Shown piece after piece: positions 35,658 to 47,100 of a stretch of DNA of 64,000 nt. Every line of letters starts with the position of its first letter. Within the stretch, counting starts at the first letter, position 1. The notes under the pieces were generated by a model. It ran no database searches. It was not told where the DNA came from and worked only from the letters and a program-made list of their open reading frames with translations. The DNA lies in the NCBI GenBank assembly GCA_035771175.1, contig CM069608.1, positions 24,186,519 through 24,250,518 on the forward strand. The letters run 5' to 3'. A program made the translations under genes and the position numbers. The DNA is from Paratinospora sagittata. Lineage: Eukaryota > Streptophyta > Magnoliopsida > Ranunculales > Menispermaceae.

Positions 35658-37887
35658 TGTTGTGACCAACTCCTATGTGACGTCACGACCGGCATAGAAT
35701 ACCATATACGTCATACATCGACGTATATAATACTCTGATAGCCATCCTTATACCTTAATTTACATAAAACTTTTGGCATAATGTTCCCTTAAATATTGAT
35801 TATCACAAACCTAATTATCACAAGCAAAACATTATTCACATTTATCAAACCACATGTACCACTATCATAACTCACATATCAACATATCCAGTATCCCATA
35901 GCATCATAATCCAAAATATTCATAGTCAACATCCATTAACATAACATACATCTCACACCCCGCTAGATGATACATATATACAATATGTGGTGATATATAT
36001 ATATACATATGATAAACAAAAATATGCGTATTCATCACAACACATACATCATAAAACAGGGAATCTACTACTCCTCACTAGCTTTTCCCTTTCCTGTAGG
36101 GTCTTTTCCTGAAATGTTGAGAAGATAAAGTGAGCTACAACATGCTCAATGAATATTTCTAACCATGACACTATATATGCATTAATAACAAAACATGAAT
36201 ATTGATCAATTCCATTTATAAATAAACATGCAACTTGGAATTAAATAACATACATGATCATCATAGCTCTTGCTCAATCATTTTCAAAACTTGCAATATT
36301 CATTATGAAAACATTTATATCCATCTCCCTCCTTCCAAGTAATAGAGTGAGACTAACCTCTCATTAGGCCTCAACAAGAGTATCCACAGTTCTCTCATTA
36401 CTCATTTCTATATAACCATCAATTTTGAGTTATTACTCAAAGCAGGCCAATCCTCTAGTACATGAGTACAAATTCAGTTACACATGGGAGTAGTTCCTGA
36501 GGCTTATCCAAGAATCGATCTCATGCCATTAGCCTACTCTTGCAAATCTAATGCATGCTTCATTTTAAAATCATTTCATGAATTTAACTCATGCACAATA
36601 ACCATAATATGCTTATTCAATCAAAAGCATTTTATATCTATAATACCATATGTAGAATAACAAGAGTATAAAAATACTCACAGTGGTATCGCGTAGACCT
36701 ACTCTCTATGACCACTCTAATATCAGAATCCAATCAACAATATAATCTTGTCATATATTCATTCCCAGATAATCCATAATCAATTATCAAATCATTATAT
36801 ATATATATATATATATTATCAATAAATCATGTAATTCTAATTCTCCAATTCATACAATTAACTCTCATAATTCCATTTCAATTTAAAAATCACGTGAGGG
36901 CATCCTAAATATTTTACACAGCCCTCATGATTATTTCTAAGGCAATGGACAATAGAAATAGGCCTTTCAACCACATTTCTAATAATATCCAAGTTTGACA
37001 TACTTACCGAATTCAGTCAGACATATATTAAAAATATTAATCGATACCCAAAAATCATAATTTTGGTATCAAAATGTCCAGAATTCAGTTTTCTATAATT
37101 CTATGGTTTCAAACTGGAATTTCACCAAAGTTTGACATGGTTCCAAAGCCCTCAGTGTCAAATTTGGCTTCCAGCGACTATACCGGTACCAATAATACCC
37201 GTAGACACAAACCAATCACATATCTAGTATCTACACATCTATAGGAGTCATAATATATCATTTTTATGTGTTTTCACTCAAAGTGGATCCAAACCCCATT
37301 TTCGAAAACACGGTAAAACACCTCCTACAGCAAAAATTATACTCGTAGACTTGTCACACGTAGCTTAAATAGCAATTTCACGATGAAAATTGGTGAAAAT
37401 AGCTTACCGACACGTCGAATTTGGCCTCAAAAGCTCAGTTCTCCCATCCGTTCCCTGTTTCTTTTCTTCTGTTCGTCACCTTCTTCTTTCCTTCTTATCT
37501 TGTTTTTTTTTCCTTTCAATTAAGAAAAAAAAAACGATGAATTTTGGTTTAAAAGATGAGCAGGACGGTTTTTGTGATTCCATGCTTCAAACATTAAATA
37601 TATGCAACTCCCCCATTAACTTATTTAATTTACTTCATATCATGTAATAACCACTTCCTCCATCTTTATTTATTTCATATCATTCATTTAATTAACAACT
37701 CCTCATTATTTAATCATTTAATTATTTATTAAAATCATCACTTAATTTAATAATTCCATTCATATATTAATATCCTTTAATATAGCATGTATTCTCACAC
37801 ACGTATATATTTGGCTCTTACGTACAAAATACGCGTATTATACATCTCGGTACGCATATAAGTCAACGTAGCTTACGGGGTGTTACA
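35658..37887 (-). mobile_element. Antisense solo LTR-G
   Basis: 2230 bp, with perfect duplication aatac at 35653-35657 and 37888-37892. On the minus strand TGTAACACCCCGTAAGC at 37887 to CACAACA at 35658. It has the perfect inverted repeat ATATACGTC/GACGTATAT (35704-35728), a GTGACGTCAC palindrome (35677-35686) and the GAGC...GCTC plus splice-acceptor-like module (36132-36147). A short (TA)n run lies near 36798-36826. No coding sequence. Confidence 0.9.
35704..35728 (-). other. Hairpin near the LTR-G 3' end
   Basis: Perfect 9-bp arms ATATACGTC and GACGTATAT with a 7-base loop. The other LTR-G copies have a hairpin of different sequence at the same place (15579-15607, 57622-57651, 61013-61033). 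Confidence 0.6.
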
Positions 37888-37892
37888 AATAC

Positions 37893-38716
37893 TGAGGAAT
37901 ATCGCTAGTTTTGGCGAGTTACATGCGTATAATATTTCTAATATTGCAGTCTTCTCTCTCAATGGTGAATGAAGCAACGTTGATAATCTTGGTGTCTCTC
38001 TCTCCTAAAACACCCTGAAATTATATTTTTGAAGCAAGAAAATACCGAATCCAAATTTAAAGAAACGATGAATGATTAGGTAAAAATTGGGAAAAAAATG
38101 AATTATTGGTGATCAAATCTTTTCTTCCCTTGGAGAGAATGAGAGAATGTAATGAAAGTTGTAGAGACACTTACCAAGAAATGCAATCAAATAAGTTAAC
38201 AAGGACACAGAGCTTTAGTAATCAAATAATTTGCATTTTCATCAAATAACAATCTCTTTATAATGGAAAATTGTGAGACTCCCCATCAACTAAGACACCC
38301 ACTACCAGTTATAAAAATCCCATGAAATCTCAGCCAAAATAGATTTCATCTTTGGTGCATCCACAACCAGCTTCCATGACTCCCTTTATTTGTAACCCTC
38401 TTGATCTCCTCAAAGAAGGCATCATCATAGCCCACAGTTGCATCTACTTATCCAATCCATCAGGTTTTACACGATCAATGGTGCTATAATGGAGTAAATC
38501 TAGGCCTACTTGCCGTAACAATGGAACCATTTAGAGAAGTAAAGTTTTGGTGGAGTTAGTTGTGGGAATTGTGCAGGGAAGTGGAGTATTTGGTGGGAAT
38601 GGTTGTGTAACCGTTTGGGGAGTGGTGTAAAAGTTTGAAATTTCTCAAGTTTGGTAATTTGAAGCTTATCGAAATGAGAAAAAAGAAATCTTTTTAGTGT
38701 TCAATTATAAAATTAA
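37893..38716. other. Unassigned sequence between solo LTR-G and LINE
   Basis: About 820 bp that match no repeat family seen elsewhere in the window. On the minus strand at about 38350-38450 a short frame reads VDATVGYDDAFFEEIKRVTN, and an adjacent frame (about 38450-38535) MVPLLRQVGLDLLHY; the composition looks protein-like, but both are broken. It could be a remnant of a host gene or of an older element. It is the best candidate here for the DNA present before the insertions. Confidence 0.35.
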
Positions 38717-38773
38717 CAGGATTAATTTGCTAATTTTTTATTTTTTATTTTTAGGGAAAAGATTTGAAATCAT

Positions 38774-39295
38774 TCATTCAGGTGAAGGCATAAATTCCCC
38801 CTGGAGTATCTCCAATAACCATGGGGGGCCCTCTTCCATCCAAAATACATTATCCTCAAAAGATAAAGCATATCTAGCTAGAGCATGAGCAGCTTTGTTA
38901 CATTGTCTTCCTACATATTTAAAACCTTTCACTCTGTTATTTGGACTGAACTGAGCAACATCTTGGGCAATTAGCGCAACTTCCTGTCTTGACTGGTTTG
39001 GGGATGTTAGAAGCTTGATCACCTTGAATGCATATAATTCAGCCCATAACGGTGTGTAAAAGGATTCCAATGCCAATTTTATACCTTCCTTCAAAGCCAA
39101 ACCTTCGGCCAATTCCACTGAAATTTTTATCTGAAAAATTTTTGCAACTGCCAACATGATTTCTCTATTGGCCTTGCAGATGAGCATTCCCGAACCAATC
39201 AAACTTCTCGTACCATTTAGCATCGCATCCACATTTAACTTGAACTCCCCAATTGGTGGCGGTCTCCAATGATCAACCTCCGTCGCACCACTCAT
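38774..39295 (-). CDS. LINE C-terminal RNase H domain
   Basis: An open frame of 173 codons: FKLNVDAM (first catalytic Asp), SVELAEGLALKEG (Glu), WAELYAFKVIKLL, where an Asp is usual and Tyr is found, and GRQCNKAAHALARYAL near the end. This is the plant LINE-type RNase H that follows RT in many L1 elements. The Tyr in place of the third acidic residue should remove activity. The stop at 38774 precedes a T-rich plus-strand tract. Confidence 0.8.
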   Translation of the reverse strand: MSGATEVDHWRPPPIGEFKLNVDAMLNGTRSLIGSGMLICKANREIMLAVAKIFQIKISVELAEGLALKEGIKLALESFYTPLWAELYAFKVIKLLTSPNQSRQEVALIAQDVAQFSPNNRVKGFKYVGRQCNKAAHALARYALSFEDNVFWMEEGPPWLLEILQGEFMPSPE

Positions 39296-39337
39296 GTGTT
39301 GTTAGACTTGGTTTGGACTCTTATCAGCTGAAGCTAC

Positions 39338-40460
39338 CTATAGTGACCGCAGGTAACCATTTATCCAATATGCTATTTCCGCACCGGTTCTCCCGATACC
39401 ACTGTGAGCAACAAAATTTCTATTATTCTCGAGAGCCCACATCATAGTTATTACAGAACTCAAACTTTCATAAGATAAACTTGCACCTCCTAACAACAAC
39501 GATTCCACACCCCCTTCCAATTTTTTACCTGCCAACATTTCGTTAGTAAATCAGTTCCGCCAAGCAACCTTTGGAATTCCACATTTAAATAGAATGTGAT
39601 GTAGTGAATCCGTCACCGAAGAACACACTTTACAACATCCCATGGGAGTGATTCTTCTTCTGCCAAATTATCCCCTGAGGGAAGACAATTATTTACAGCT
39701 CTCCAATAGAATAGTTTAATTTTGGTAGATAGATTTAAATTCCAGAACTTTTTCCATCATGTGCTCATATTGTTCATTGGAGGATTTGACATTGCACCTG
39801 CTGATGAGATTTCCAAATAATAAGCAATACTGACTAAGTAGATTCCCTTCTTACCAAAATGTCATAAAATATTGTCATGTGGTCTCTTTTCACTAAGAGG
39901 AATTGAAAGAATAGCTTCTACACCATCTGGCAAGAACATAGATTGGAGGAGATTGAAATCTCATTCACCTCTTTCATTTATTAATGCAGATACCTTAGTA
40001 TCTATTGGGAGGTTACATGGAGAAAGTGGTTTGAAAGTAGTCTCTCTAGGAATCCAGGGATCTTGATAAATCCTCACATTTGACCCATCACCAATATGCC
40101 ATCTTATACCCTTTTGTAAAAGTGTTCTCCCCCATAAAACACTGCGCCACAAATATGAAGGTTTTCTATTGAGTTTTCATCCAGAAAGTTATTATGTGGG
40201 TAGTATTTAGCTTTAAACACCCTTTCCACTAGTGAACCTTCCCTTGATAAGAACCGCCAACCCTGTTTTGAAAGCATAGCCTTGTTAAAAGCTTCCATAT
40301 CTTTGAAACCTAGCCCCCCATGGAACTTAGATTTGCACAGGTCTTTCCACTTTTTCCAATGGATTTTCTTCTTCGAATTTGAACCGCCCCACCAAAATTT
40401 GGCCATTTAGCCTTCACTTCGCTTCCACATGCTCACTAGTAATTTAAAACAACTCATAGA
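39338..40460 (-). pseudogene. LINE ORF2 region between RT and RNase H (zf-RVT)
   Basis: Contains KFWWGGSNSKKKIHWKKW and GGLGFKDMEAFNKAMLSKQGW (40104-40406), the conserved block after plant LINE RT. Further down it has a cysteine-poor remnant of the zf-RVT segment (about 39640-39780, [15 protein letters not shown]). Several stops break it. Confidence 0.75.
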
Positions 40461-42211
40461 GTAAGTTGGTATTGCTTGGACAACCGCTTTCAACAACACT
40501 TATCTTCCTCTTACAGATAACACACCACTCTTCCACCTATTTAATTTCTTCCATATACGTTCCAGTATAGGTGTGAAAGCATTTAATTTATTTCTGGCTA
40601 CCATAGATGGTAAACCCAAATATTTAGCATGACAATCCACCACTGAGATCCGAAATATCCTTCTGATTAGATTCTTATCATTGGGTACTACATTCTTCCC
40701 AAAAGAAAGTGCAGATTTGTTGAAATTTATGAGTTGAGCCGATGCCTTGGAGTAGAGACGCAATATATCCTTCAGCTTCGAACATTCACTCATAGTGGCT
40801 TTAGTAAAAATAAGACTGTCATCTACAAAAAAACAAATATGAGATTTTTAAACCATCTCGCCCAATAGGTATGCCTGTGATGAGTTGTTGACGTTTAGCA
40901 TAGTGTAGATATGAGGATAACCTTTCGGCACATATCAAAAATAAATATGGAGATAAGGGGTCCCCCTGCCTTAGACCTCTCTGTGGAACATGTGTCCAAA
41001 TTTTCCACCATTAATGGTTATGGAATAAGAGACAGAAGCAATGAAATGCATTATAAGATTAATCCATTGCTCAGAGAAACCCAGAACTTGCAGCATCTTT
41101 TCCCAGAAAAACTGCTCCACTCGATCATATGCCTTGCCCATACCAAGTTTAAAGGGTAGGTGTTAAATGTCATTTTTGTTGGCATCATTAAGAGTGTGAA
41201 TACATTTAAGTACAACCATGATATTATCTGCAATTAGTCGGCCTGGCACAAATGCACTTTTGTTTTATGAAATTATATGGGGCCTGATCTCACGCAAGCG
41301 ATTAGTCATAGCCTTAGAAATAATTTTATAAATCACATTGCATAGGCTTATTGGGCGAAACTCTGTTATCTGGGTCGGATTATGTAGTTTTGGGATCAAA
41401 ACTAAATTTGTGAGGTTCAAATCCGCGGGGGAACGCCCATTGTTCAAAACATCAAGGCATACAGATGTAACTTCAGGACCCACAATGTCACAACAATTTT
41501 GGTAGAAAGATGCAGACATACTGTCATCACCAGGAGCTTTGGTGGGATCACTTGAAAGAGAGCTAATGTAACATCTTCTAGAGTGAAAACTTGGTCAAGG
41601 GTCTCGTTTATTGTTGGTGTAATTCTCCGCTCCGCGGTGGCTATGATCTCATTGATGCCATTGTAATCTGGGCTGGTAAAAATGAACAGGTTCTGAAAAT
41701 AGGATATGAAAATAGCTTCAATATGTTCCTTTTCTTCGATCCACTCGCCTGAAAAATCAAAAATTCCTCTAGTCAAATTTTTCTTCTTTCTTTGAGATGT
41801 TTTATTATGAAAAAACCAAGTGTTCTGATCACCGGCTTGAAGCCACAAAGCTTTCGCCCTTTGGTGCCAATAAATCTCCTCCTGTTCCATTAGTTTATCC
41901 AACGAAGATTTTGTTTCAAGAAGGTGTTCCATGACATTCAGCCCTGCTTCTACTGCGTTTTGAATATTGGATAAAAAGGCTCGTGCCTTATCTGTCTCTC
42001 TTTTATTTTGGTTCAAAGACCACCTGCTCCATGATTTCAATCTATGTAAACATTCCCCAATCTTTCCCATTATCATTCCATTACCTCTATATGAGTTGTT
42101 CCATATCTCAGCTACAATATCCTTGAAACTCTCCTCTTACAACCACACATCCTCAAAACGCATATGTTTTGCGTGTGTTTGATAGGAAACATCAGTCTTA
42201 CTCAACTGTAT
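40461..42211 (-). pseudogene. LINE reverse transcriptase
   Basis: In coding order: FEDVWLQEESFKDIV and the helical region (42180-41600), LVLIPKLHNPTQITEFRPISLCNVIYK (41420-41330, the RT entry), SAFVPGRLIADN, the catalytic box FFVDDSLIFTKA at about 40805-40832 (FADD is usual), YLGLPSMVARNK and ERIWKKLNRWKSG. At least six stops or shifts interrupt it. The RT would copy LINE RNA at nicked target DNA. Confidence 0.85.
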
Positions 42212-42217
42212 GGGACA

Positions 42218-44181
42218 TGTTGACCCAGATATGTCCAAGAGGGGGGTGAATTGGACACTTAGCAGATTTTAACATTTCTTAAAATTGTGCGGAATAATGA
42301 AAGCAGATTAAACAAAGTATAACAATCAAATACAGAAAATGTAAATGAGACAATGCAAGCAAGATTTATAGTGGTTCGGCCTCGCCTACATCCACTACCT
42401 AACCTCCTCAGTTAGGATTTATTCAAACTCCACTGTGGACCTTCTTACGGGTGAAGATCAAACCGGTACACATTCTCAACATACGGGTGTGAGAATTACC
42501 GTTTCTCAACTTATGGGTGTAAGAGGGCCTATTCTCTACTTACATGTGAGAGAGAACCTATTCTCAACTTACAGGTGTGAGAAGACCGTTTACAACTTTG
42601 AGCAACACTTGTTCTAACTCAGTGACTTACCAGTCACCACAAACAGAACACAATATGAGATATGATTCTTTTTACTCAAAATCAAAGTGATACTTACAAA
42701 GCTTTGGATTGAACCTTCTGTGATTACAGATTCAGTAAAATATGTACGATAAAGTTTATGCTGAAAGCAGGTTTAAAAAGCTTTTGTCTTCTTCAGTGGG
42801 TTTTCAAAATAATGAAGATGAAGATCAATCAACCCAGAAGACTTTAAGTTTTTCTTTCAAAAGATCGTAAGATCAAGCGCAAGTGAAAGAAGACTAACTT
42901 TCAAAAAGTGTTTAGCACAAACGAAAATTGTTAATACGTTTTGAATGAATATCAGTTTCGTATTTCATTAGTGGTTTTTCTGCTCTAAGGCAGCACGTAT
43001 ATATAGGAATAACAAAGGCGCAATGGACTTGATGATTTTGGCACTCTAGGTTATTTCAAATATAACGTTAACATTCTTTACCAAAATGGATCGATTCAGC
43101 TCAATGCATATTACGATGATAGCACCTGAATCATCTGATCCTTTCACGAAAAAGGAATGTTCTGACGAAGTTTTTGGAACCTTTAAAAAGTTTTGAAAAA
43201 GTTGTACGATTCTGAAAAGTATTCGTACGTTTCTGAAAAGGTTAAAAGAAATAGCAGTAAAGTCAAAACAACAAAAGTATATTTTCTATTGTTTTGTTCC
43301 TTTGAGGGCACTCATAGAACATCAACATCCTACTGAACAATGAAGTGAGGGCGCTACTAAATAGTAAGTGTCCTGACTTACTTTGACAATTGAACGACTC
43401 AAATCGTGAGGGCGCTACTTCGCAGTAAGCATTCTGCTTTGTTTTAAAACATTTGACACACGAGGGCGCTACTCAAGGGTAAGCGTCCTGAACTATTAAA
43501 AATAGTTTTAAAACAATGTTAAGTGCGTTGACGGGCGGCAAGCGTCCTAAAAGTTATTTAAGTTGATTCTAAGGATGAGGGTGCTCCTACACAAGTAGCG
43601 TCCTAATAATTTATTGAACTTATAACTTATCAGCATCCTTAAAGATAGAAATTACTTAAAGAAAAAAGAACTTTTAGCGAGCTGAAACTAAGTCGGCGTC
43701 CTGACATTTTCAAAGGTTGACAAAAGAAAGGTTACTACTAAGAAGTAAGCATCCTTATTAATCAGTTCAATTCAACCTTCAGCTTCCTAATATTTTATCA
43801 CCCTCCTGACTCATCAGGTCCAGGAGGGCGCTGCTAAAATGTAAGCATCCTGAAAGACTTTTATAAAAATATTTTTTGATTTCTCGATTAAAGCTCGATA
43901 AAACATAATGTAGTCGGATTAAATCGAATATGCAAAAGATCGATTAAAACATGCAGGCTTGCATATTGCTGAATCACATGACAAAGAAGGTCCTACAACC
44001 TATCATAATCTAATCATACAACTAAACATCTTCAAACGATCATGTCTTCAAGAAGATCTTTTAATACGTTCGCCTTGCATCATTGAATCTTTGAAACCTT
44101 CAAGTGAGATTAGATATGCCATATGTGCAGTAATATCATAAACAGAATGTAGTTTTGGAATCATCAAAATCTTTCATAATA
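42218..44181 (-). mobile_element. Antisense solo LTR-A inside LINE ORF2
   Basis: 1964 bp flanked by a perfect direct repeat gggaca (42212-42217 and 44182-44187). The LINE reading resumes across it, from the endonuclease SDHRP motif to the FEDVWLQEE motif. The plus strand starts TGTTGACCCAGATATG and has a G-run as at 8913 and 27843. The minus-strand start reads TATTATG, where TG is expected, so its first TG has probably mutated. It has the palindrome array of 43304-43850. Confidence 0.85.
43304..43850. repeat. GCGC-centred palindrome array in LTR-A
   Basis: Units GAGGGCGCTACT...AGTAAGYGTCCTG start at about 43304, 43347, 43408, 43462 and more loosely near 43532, 43577 and 43825. Order and spacing parallel 10570-11184. 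Confidence 0.75.
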
Positions 44182-44187
44182 GGGACA

Positions 44188-44900
44188 TATTCTCGTAAGA
44201 GACGTGAGGATAATTGGCTTAACAGGACGGTGGTCCGAGAACCAAAAATCAAAGTTCATCGCTTTTGCTCTCGAAAAAAGAGTTCACCAACTAGAATTAC
44301 ATAGCCACCTATCAATTCGTTCAGCCACGTACTGCTCATCTCTTCATTTATTATGCCACGGGTACTTAAGACTCGAGTACCCTAAGTCCTGAAGTCCACA
44401 ATCAGCTACCATATCTCGGAACTTAGATAGGGAATTAAGAGAACATGGGTTACGCCTTCCTTCTCCTCCTGGAACATAACTTCGTTAAAGTCACTTCCGC
44501 ATAACCATGGTAAATCTGACATCTGACTCAATCTACTAAGTAGTTCCCATGAATGGCTTCGCGCCTTTGGGTCTAGGTCCCCATAGAAGCCCATAAAATG
44601 CCATGTCCCTTACCGTTTATCCTCAATCAGTGCATCTATGTGACCTTTAGAAAAAGACTGAATTGAAACATCAAAGTTATTCTGCCACAACAGCATCAAA
44701 CCCTCACTCAGTCCGCTCCTGTCAACCGAAAAAACATTATCAAACTTCAACTTATATTTTACTTGCTCTTCTTGACTTACCGTTGCCTTTGTTTCTATCA
44801 GAAACATAATGTCGGGTTTTGCTTGCTGTACCAATTTGTACAACGATCGGAATGCCAGCAAATTCTCGACACCGCGGACATTCCATGACAAGATTTTCAT
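44188..44900 (-). pseudogene. LINE ORF2 N-terminal endonuclease
   Basis: Begins MKILSWNVRGVEN at 44900 (the N-W-N start of L1 endonucleases), then FLIETKATV (catalytic Glu), MGFYGDLDP, CGSDFNEVM, ERIDRWLCNSSW and WFSDHRPV at about 44225. All key motifs of the APE-type endonuclease, which nicks target DNA, are present. Frames are broken near 44605 and 44405. It directly follows ORF1 and is cut off from RT by the solo LTR-A. Confidence 0.85.
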
Positions 44901-45156
44901 TGATCCCGGCGGGGCTGGGTAGTCCTAACCTTCATCGATACAGCAATGGTTTCACATCTAGATGAAACCGGTCTTCCTTTCTTTCTCAAATGATCCTCAT
45001 CAGTATTGAGCAGGTTCTCTCCTTCTCTCCTTTTTTCACCAGTTACAGACTTGAACTCCTTGCCTTGGACGATGTTGAATTGCAAGCAAGCCTTTTCCAT
45101 ATACCCCGTTTAACTACTCCTTCTGAATCAGTTTCAAGACTTGGGCCCCTCAGTTT

Positions 45157-46410
45157 CTAATGGTAGTCATTTTCTAATCGCATAGCCACGTCAACTAACA
45201 TATCCTCGACGAAAACATACATTGACTCAGATGTCTTGGTGGAAGTATTTAAGGTAAGACTTCCTATAGCAGTCAACACAGTATCACTTAGGGGAGACGT
45301 GTTATGAGTATTTGTGCCCATTATTGTAACGGAAGTTGTTTCTCGAGATCTCTCCTTCTCTACCAAATCAAGAGTACATGTTTTCTTCTCATTGGCCCCC
45401 ACAACAACTTCCTTACTTAGATTCTCCTTGATACAGCCACTATCTGCGGATATTTTGGCAACTGTTTCTGCCATCTCAGTTTTTCCTAATTTTTTGCCAC
45501 CAAAATTAGAAACTACCGATACCATGTCACCACCCATCTTGGAAACTTCCTTTATCGGCTCTACTGGTCCACCGGTCGCCATTGCTCTCTGTACTGCCGG
45601 AGAAACTAGTTGGTCATGCGCTTGTGCTTGGTTATTGGAATGTTTCGACATTCTACTTTCCATATTAGCTTTAAGCCATGCCCCAAATTGTAATGGAGGG
45701 GAGTTAATGAAGACTCAATTCTCTTGATATATTGTGCAATCCTTTAATACATGATCAACCTTACCACAATGGTAACAAAAGTCGTTGAGTTTTTCATATT
45801 TAATATCCACCCATATCTCTGGATCATGGTTCGGTACAACCACCTTCATCCCCCTTCTCAAAGGTTTTGTTGGGTCAATACACACTCTCAAACGGATGTA
45901 ACGTCCCCAGCAAGTACCACGCTCCTTAATATCAATGTCAACAACATCTCCAATTTGCTTCCTCAGGATGATCCCTATAGTTTTTGTCATACAGTGTAGT
46001 GGCAAATTATGTAGTTGTACCCAAATGTTGAGCTTGGAGAACTCCATCTTCTTTGGTGTTATGGGACCAACACAAGGCTCTAATAATAGTAATCTTTTTT
46101 CAAAACTCCATGGTGCAGCCTTCATCACTTTCTCCACATCTGATACATGTGAGAATTTGAAGAGGAAAATATTATCCCCCAAAAAACTGATTTCCATACT
46201 TCTGGATGGCTTCCACAGTCTCAAAATAGCATTAGAGAAAGAATCTTTCCCCACTGGTATATCAAACAAGAGTTTTCCTACTAAACAGTTCTCTAATAGT
46301 TTGTCACCCTTTGCAACTTGATCATTTCCAATTTGAACTAAATGCTCTTCTGAATGCAAGAGATTGAACAATTTCCATCGTTCTATTTCCCGGTCAATAT
46401 CTCCGATCAT
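45157..46410 (-). pseudogene. LINE ORF1, RNA-binding protein
   Basis: Starts MIGDIDREIERWKLFNLL at 46410. A DUF4283-like domain (residues about 50-150: FLGDNIFLFKFSHVSDVEKVM ... PWSFEKRLLLLEP) precedes a CCHC knuckle CYHCGKVDHVLKDC (residues about 214-227). One in-frame stop at 45715-45717 ends the 231-codon frame; the same frame continues to 45157 with a serine/threonine-rich tail. ORF1 proteins coat LINE RNA. The plus-strand ORFs over this span are shadows. Confidence 0.85.
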
Positions 46411-46429
46411 CTGGTTCTAGCCGGCTAAT

Positions 46430-46520
46430 GATAGTAATGACTCTCACAAAATGAAGAGGGAAAGGTCTCACAGACAGAGGATAACGACTCTCACAAAACG
46501 GATAAAGAAAGGTCTCGCAG
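46430..46520 (-). repeat. Two 41-44 bp repeats at the LINE 5' end
   Basis: 'gactctcacaaaa...aaaggtctc.cag' occurs at 46430-46473 and 46480-46520, a 50-bp period, just upstream of ORF1. L1 promoters often contain such 5' repeats. The last copy overlaps the element end and the target duplication start. Confidence 0.65.
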
Positions 46521-46536
46521 GATTAATTTGTTAATT

Positions 46537-47100
46537 TATAAAACCGTTAAAGTGCAAAGGAGTAGAGGGGTAATATTGTTTTTTTGTTAAATTGATCACT
46601 CTGTGCGTTTGCTCAAGCATTTGCATTATTAGTAGTGTATATATATATATATACTATTAAATGGGCACATGCATTGCATGTGATGTAATATTTTTATATT
46701 TTAAAATAATTATTTAAAACAAACTTTTCTACTCATCTTTTTATTCAGTGAAAAAACACACATAAATATGTAAAAGCTTTGCAAATTTATTTATAATAAA
46801 CCTGAAAATCTTTATTAAAAGTGATTTAACCACTGGGTATAGAAATTCAAAGATAATCAATATATTGGTAAAAATCTTATAATTTTTTGGGTACTTATTG
46901 AAGAAATATGTGAAGTTGGAAAAATGGGTACCAAAACATGATTTTTATCATTTTGAGCCAAAAATTTAAGTGGGACCAAGTTGAATATCAATCCCTAAAA
47001 TGTGGAGATCAAGAATATATAATTATTTAGGTATACCCATTTTCATATGAATGAGAAATTGAAAACAAGATGTTTACTTATAAGTGATAGCTAGTAGCAT
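46537..47100. other. AT-rich spacer with a possible Helitron-like end
   Basis: No gene seen. A TA run at 46638-46654 is followed by 'actattaaatgggcacatgcattgcatgtg', which resembles the 5' termini of some plant Helitrons. It contains inverted words CACATGCA/TGCATGTG. No matching 3' hairpin with CTRR was found. Confidence 0.3.

Larger units (their letters stand above)
38736..46517 (-). mobile_element. Plant L1-type LINE, near full length, antisense
   Basis: Flanked by a 19-bp direct repeat CAGGATTAATTTGYTAATT (38717-38735 and 46518-46536, one mismatch), a typical L1 target duplication. On the minus strand: 5' repeats, ORF1 (DUF4283-like domain and CCHC knuckle), endonuclease, RT, zf-RVT region, RNase H and a short A-rich tail (T-rich on plus at 38731-38753). 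Without the solo LTR inserted at 42218-44181 it is about 5.8 kb. Stops and frameshifts show that it is inactive. Confidence 0.9.

Noticed and set aside
45314..46321. Plus-strand ORFs of 128-137 codons
   Set aside because: Shadows of LINE ORF1, which has a recognisable DUF4283-like domain and CCHC knuckle on the minus strand.
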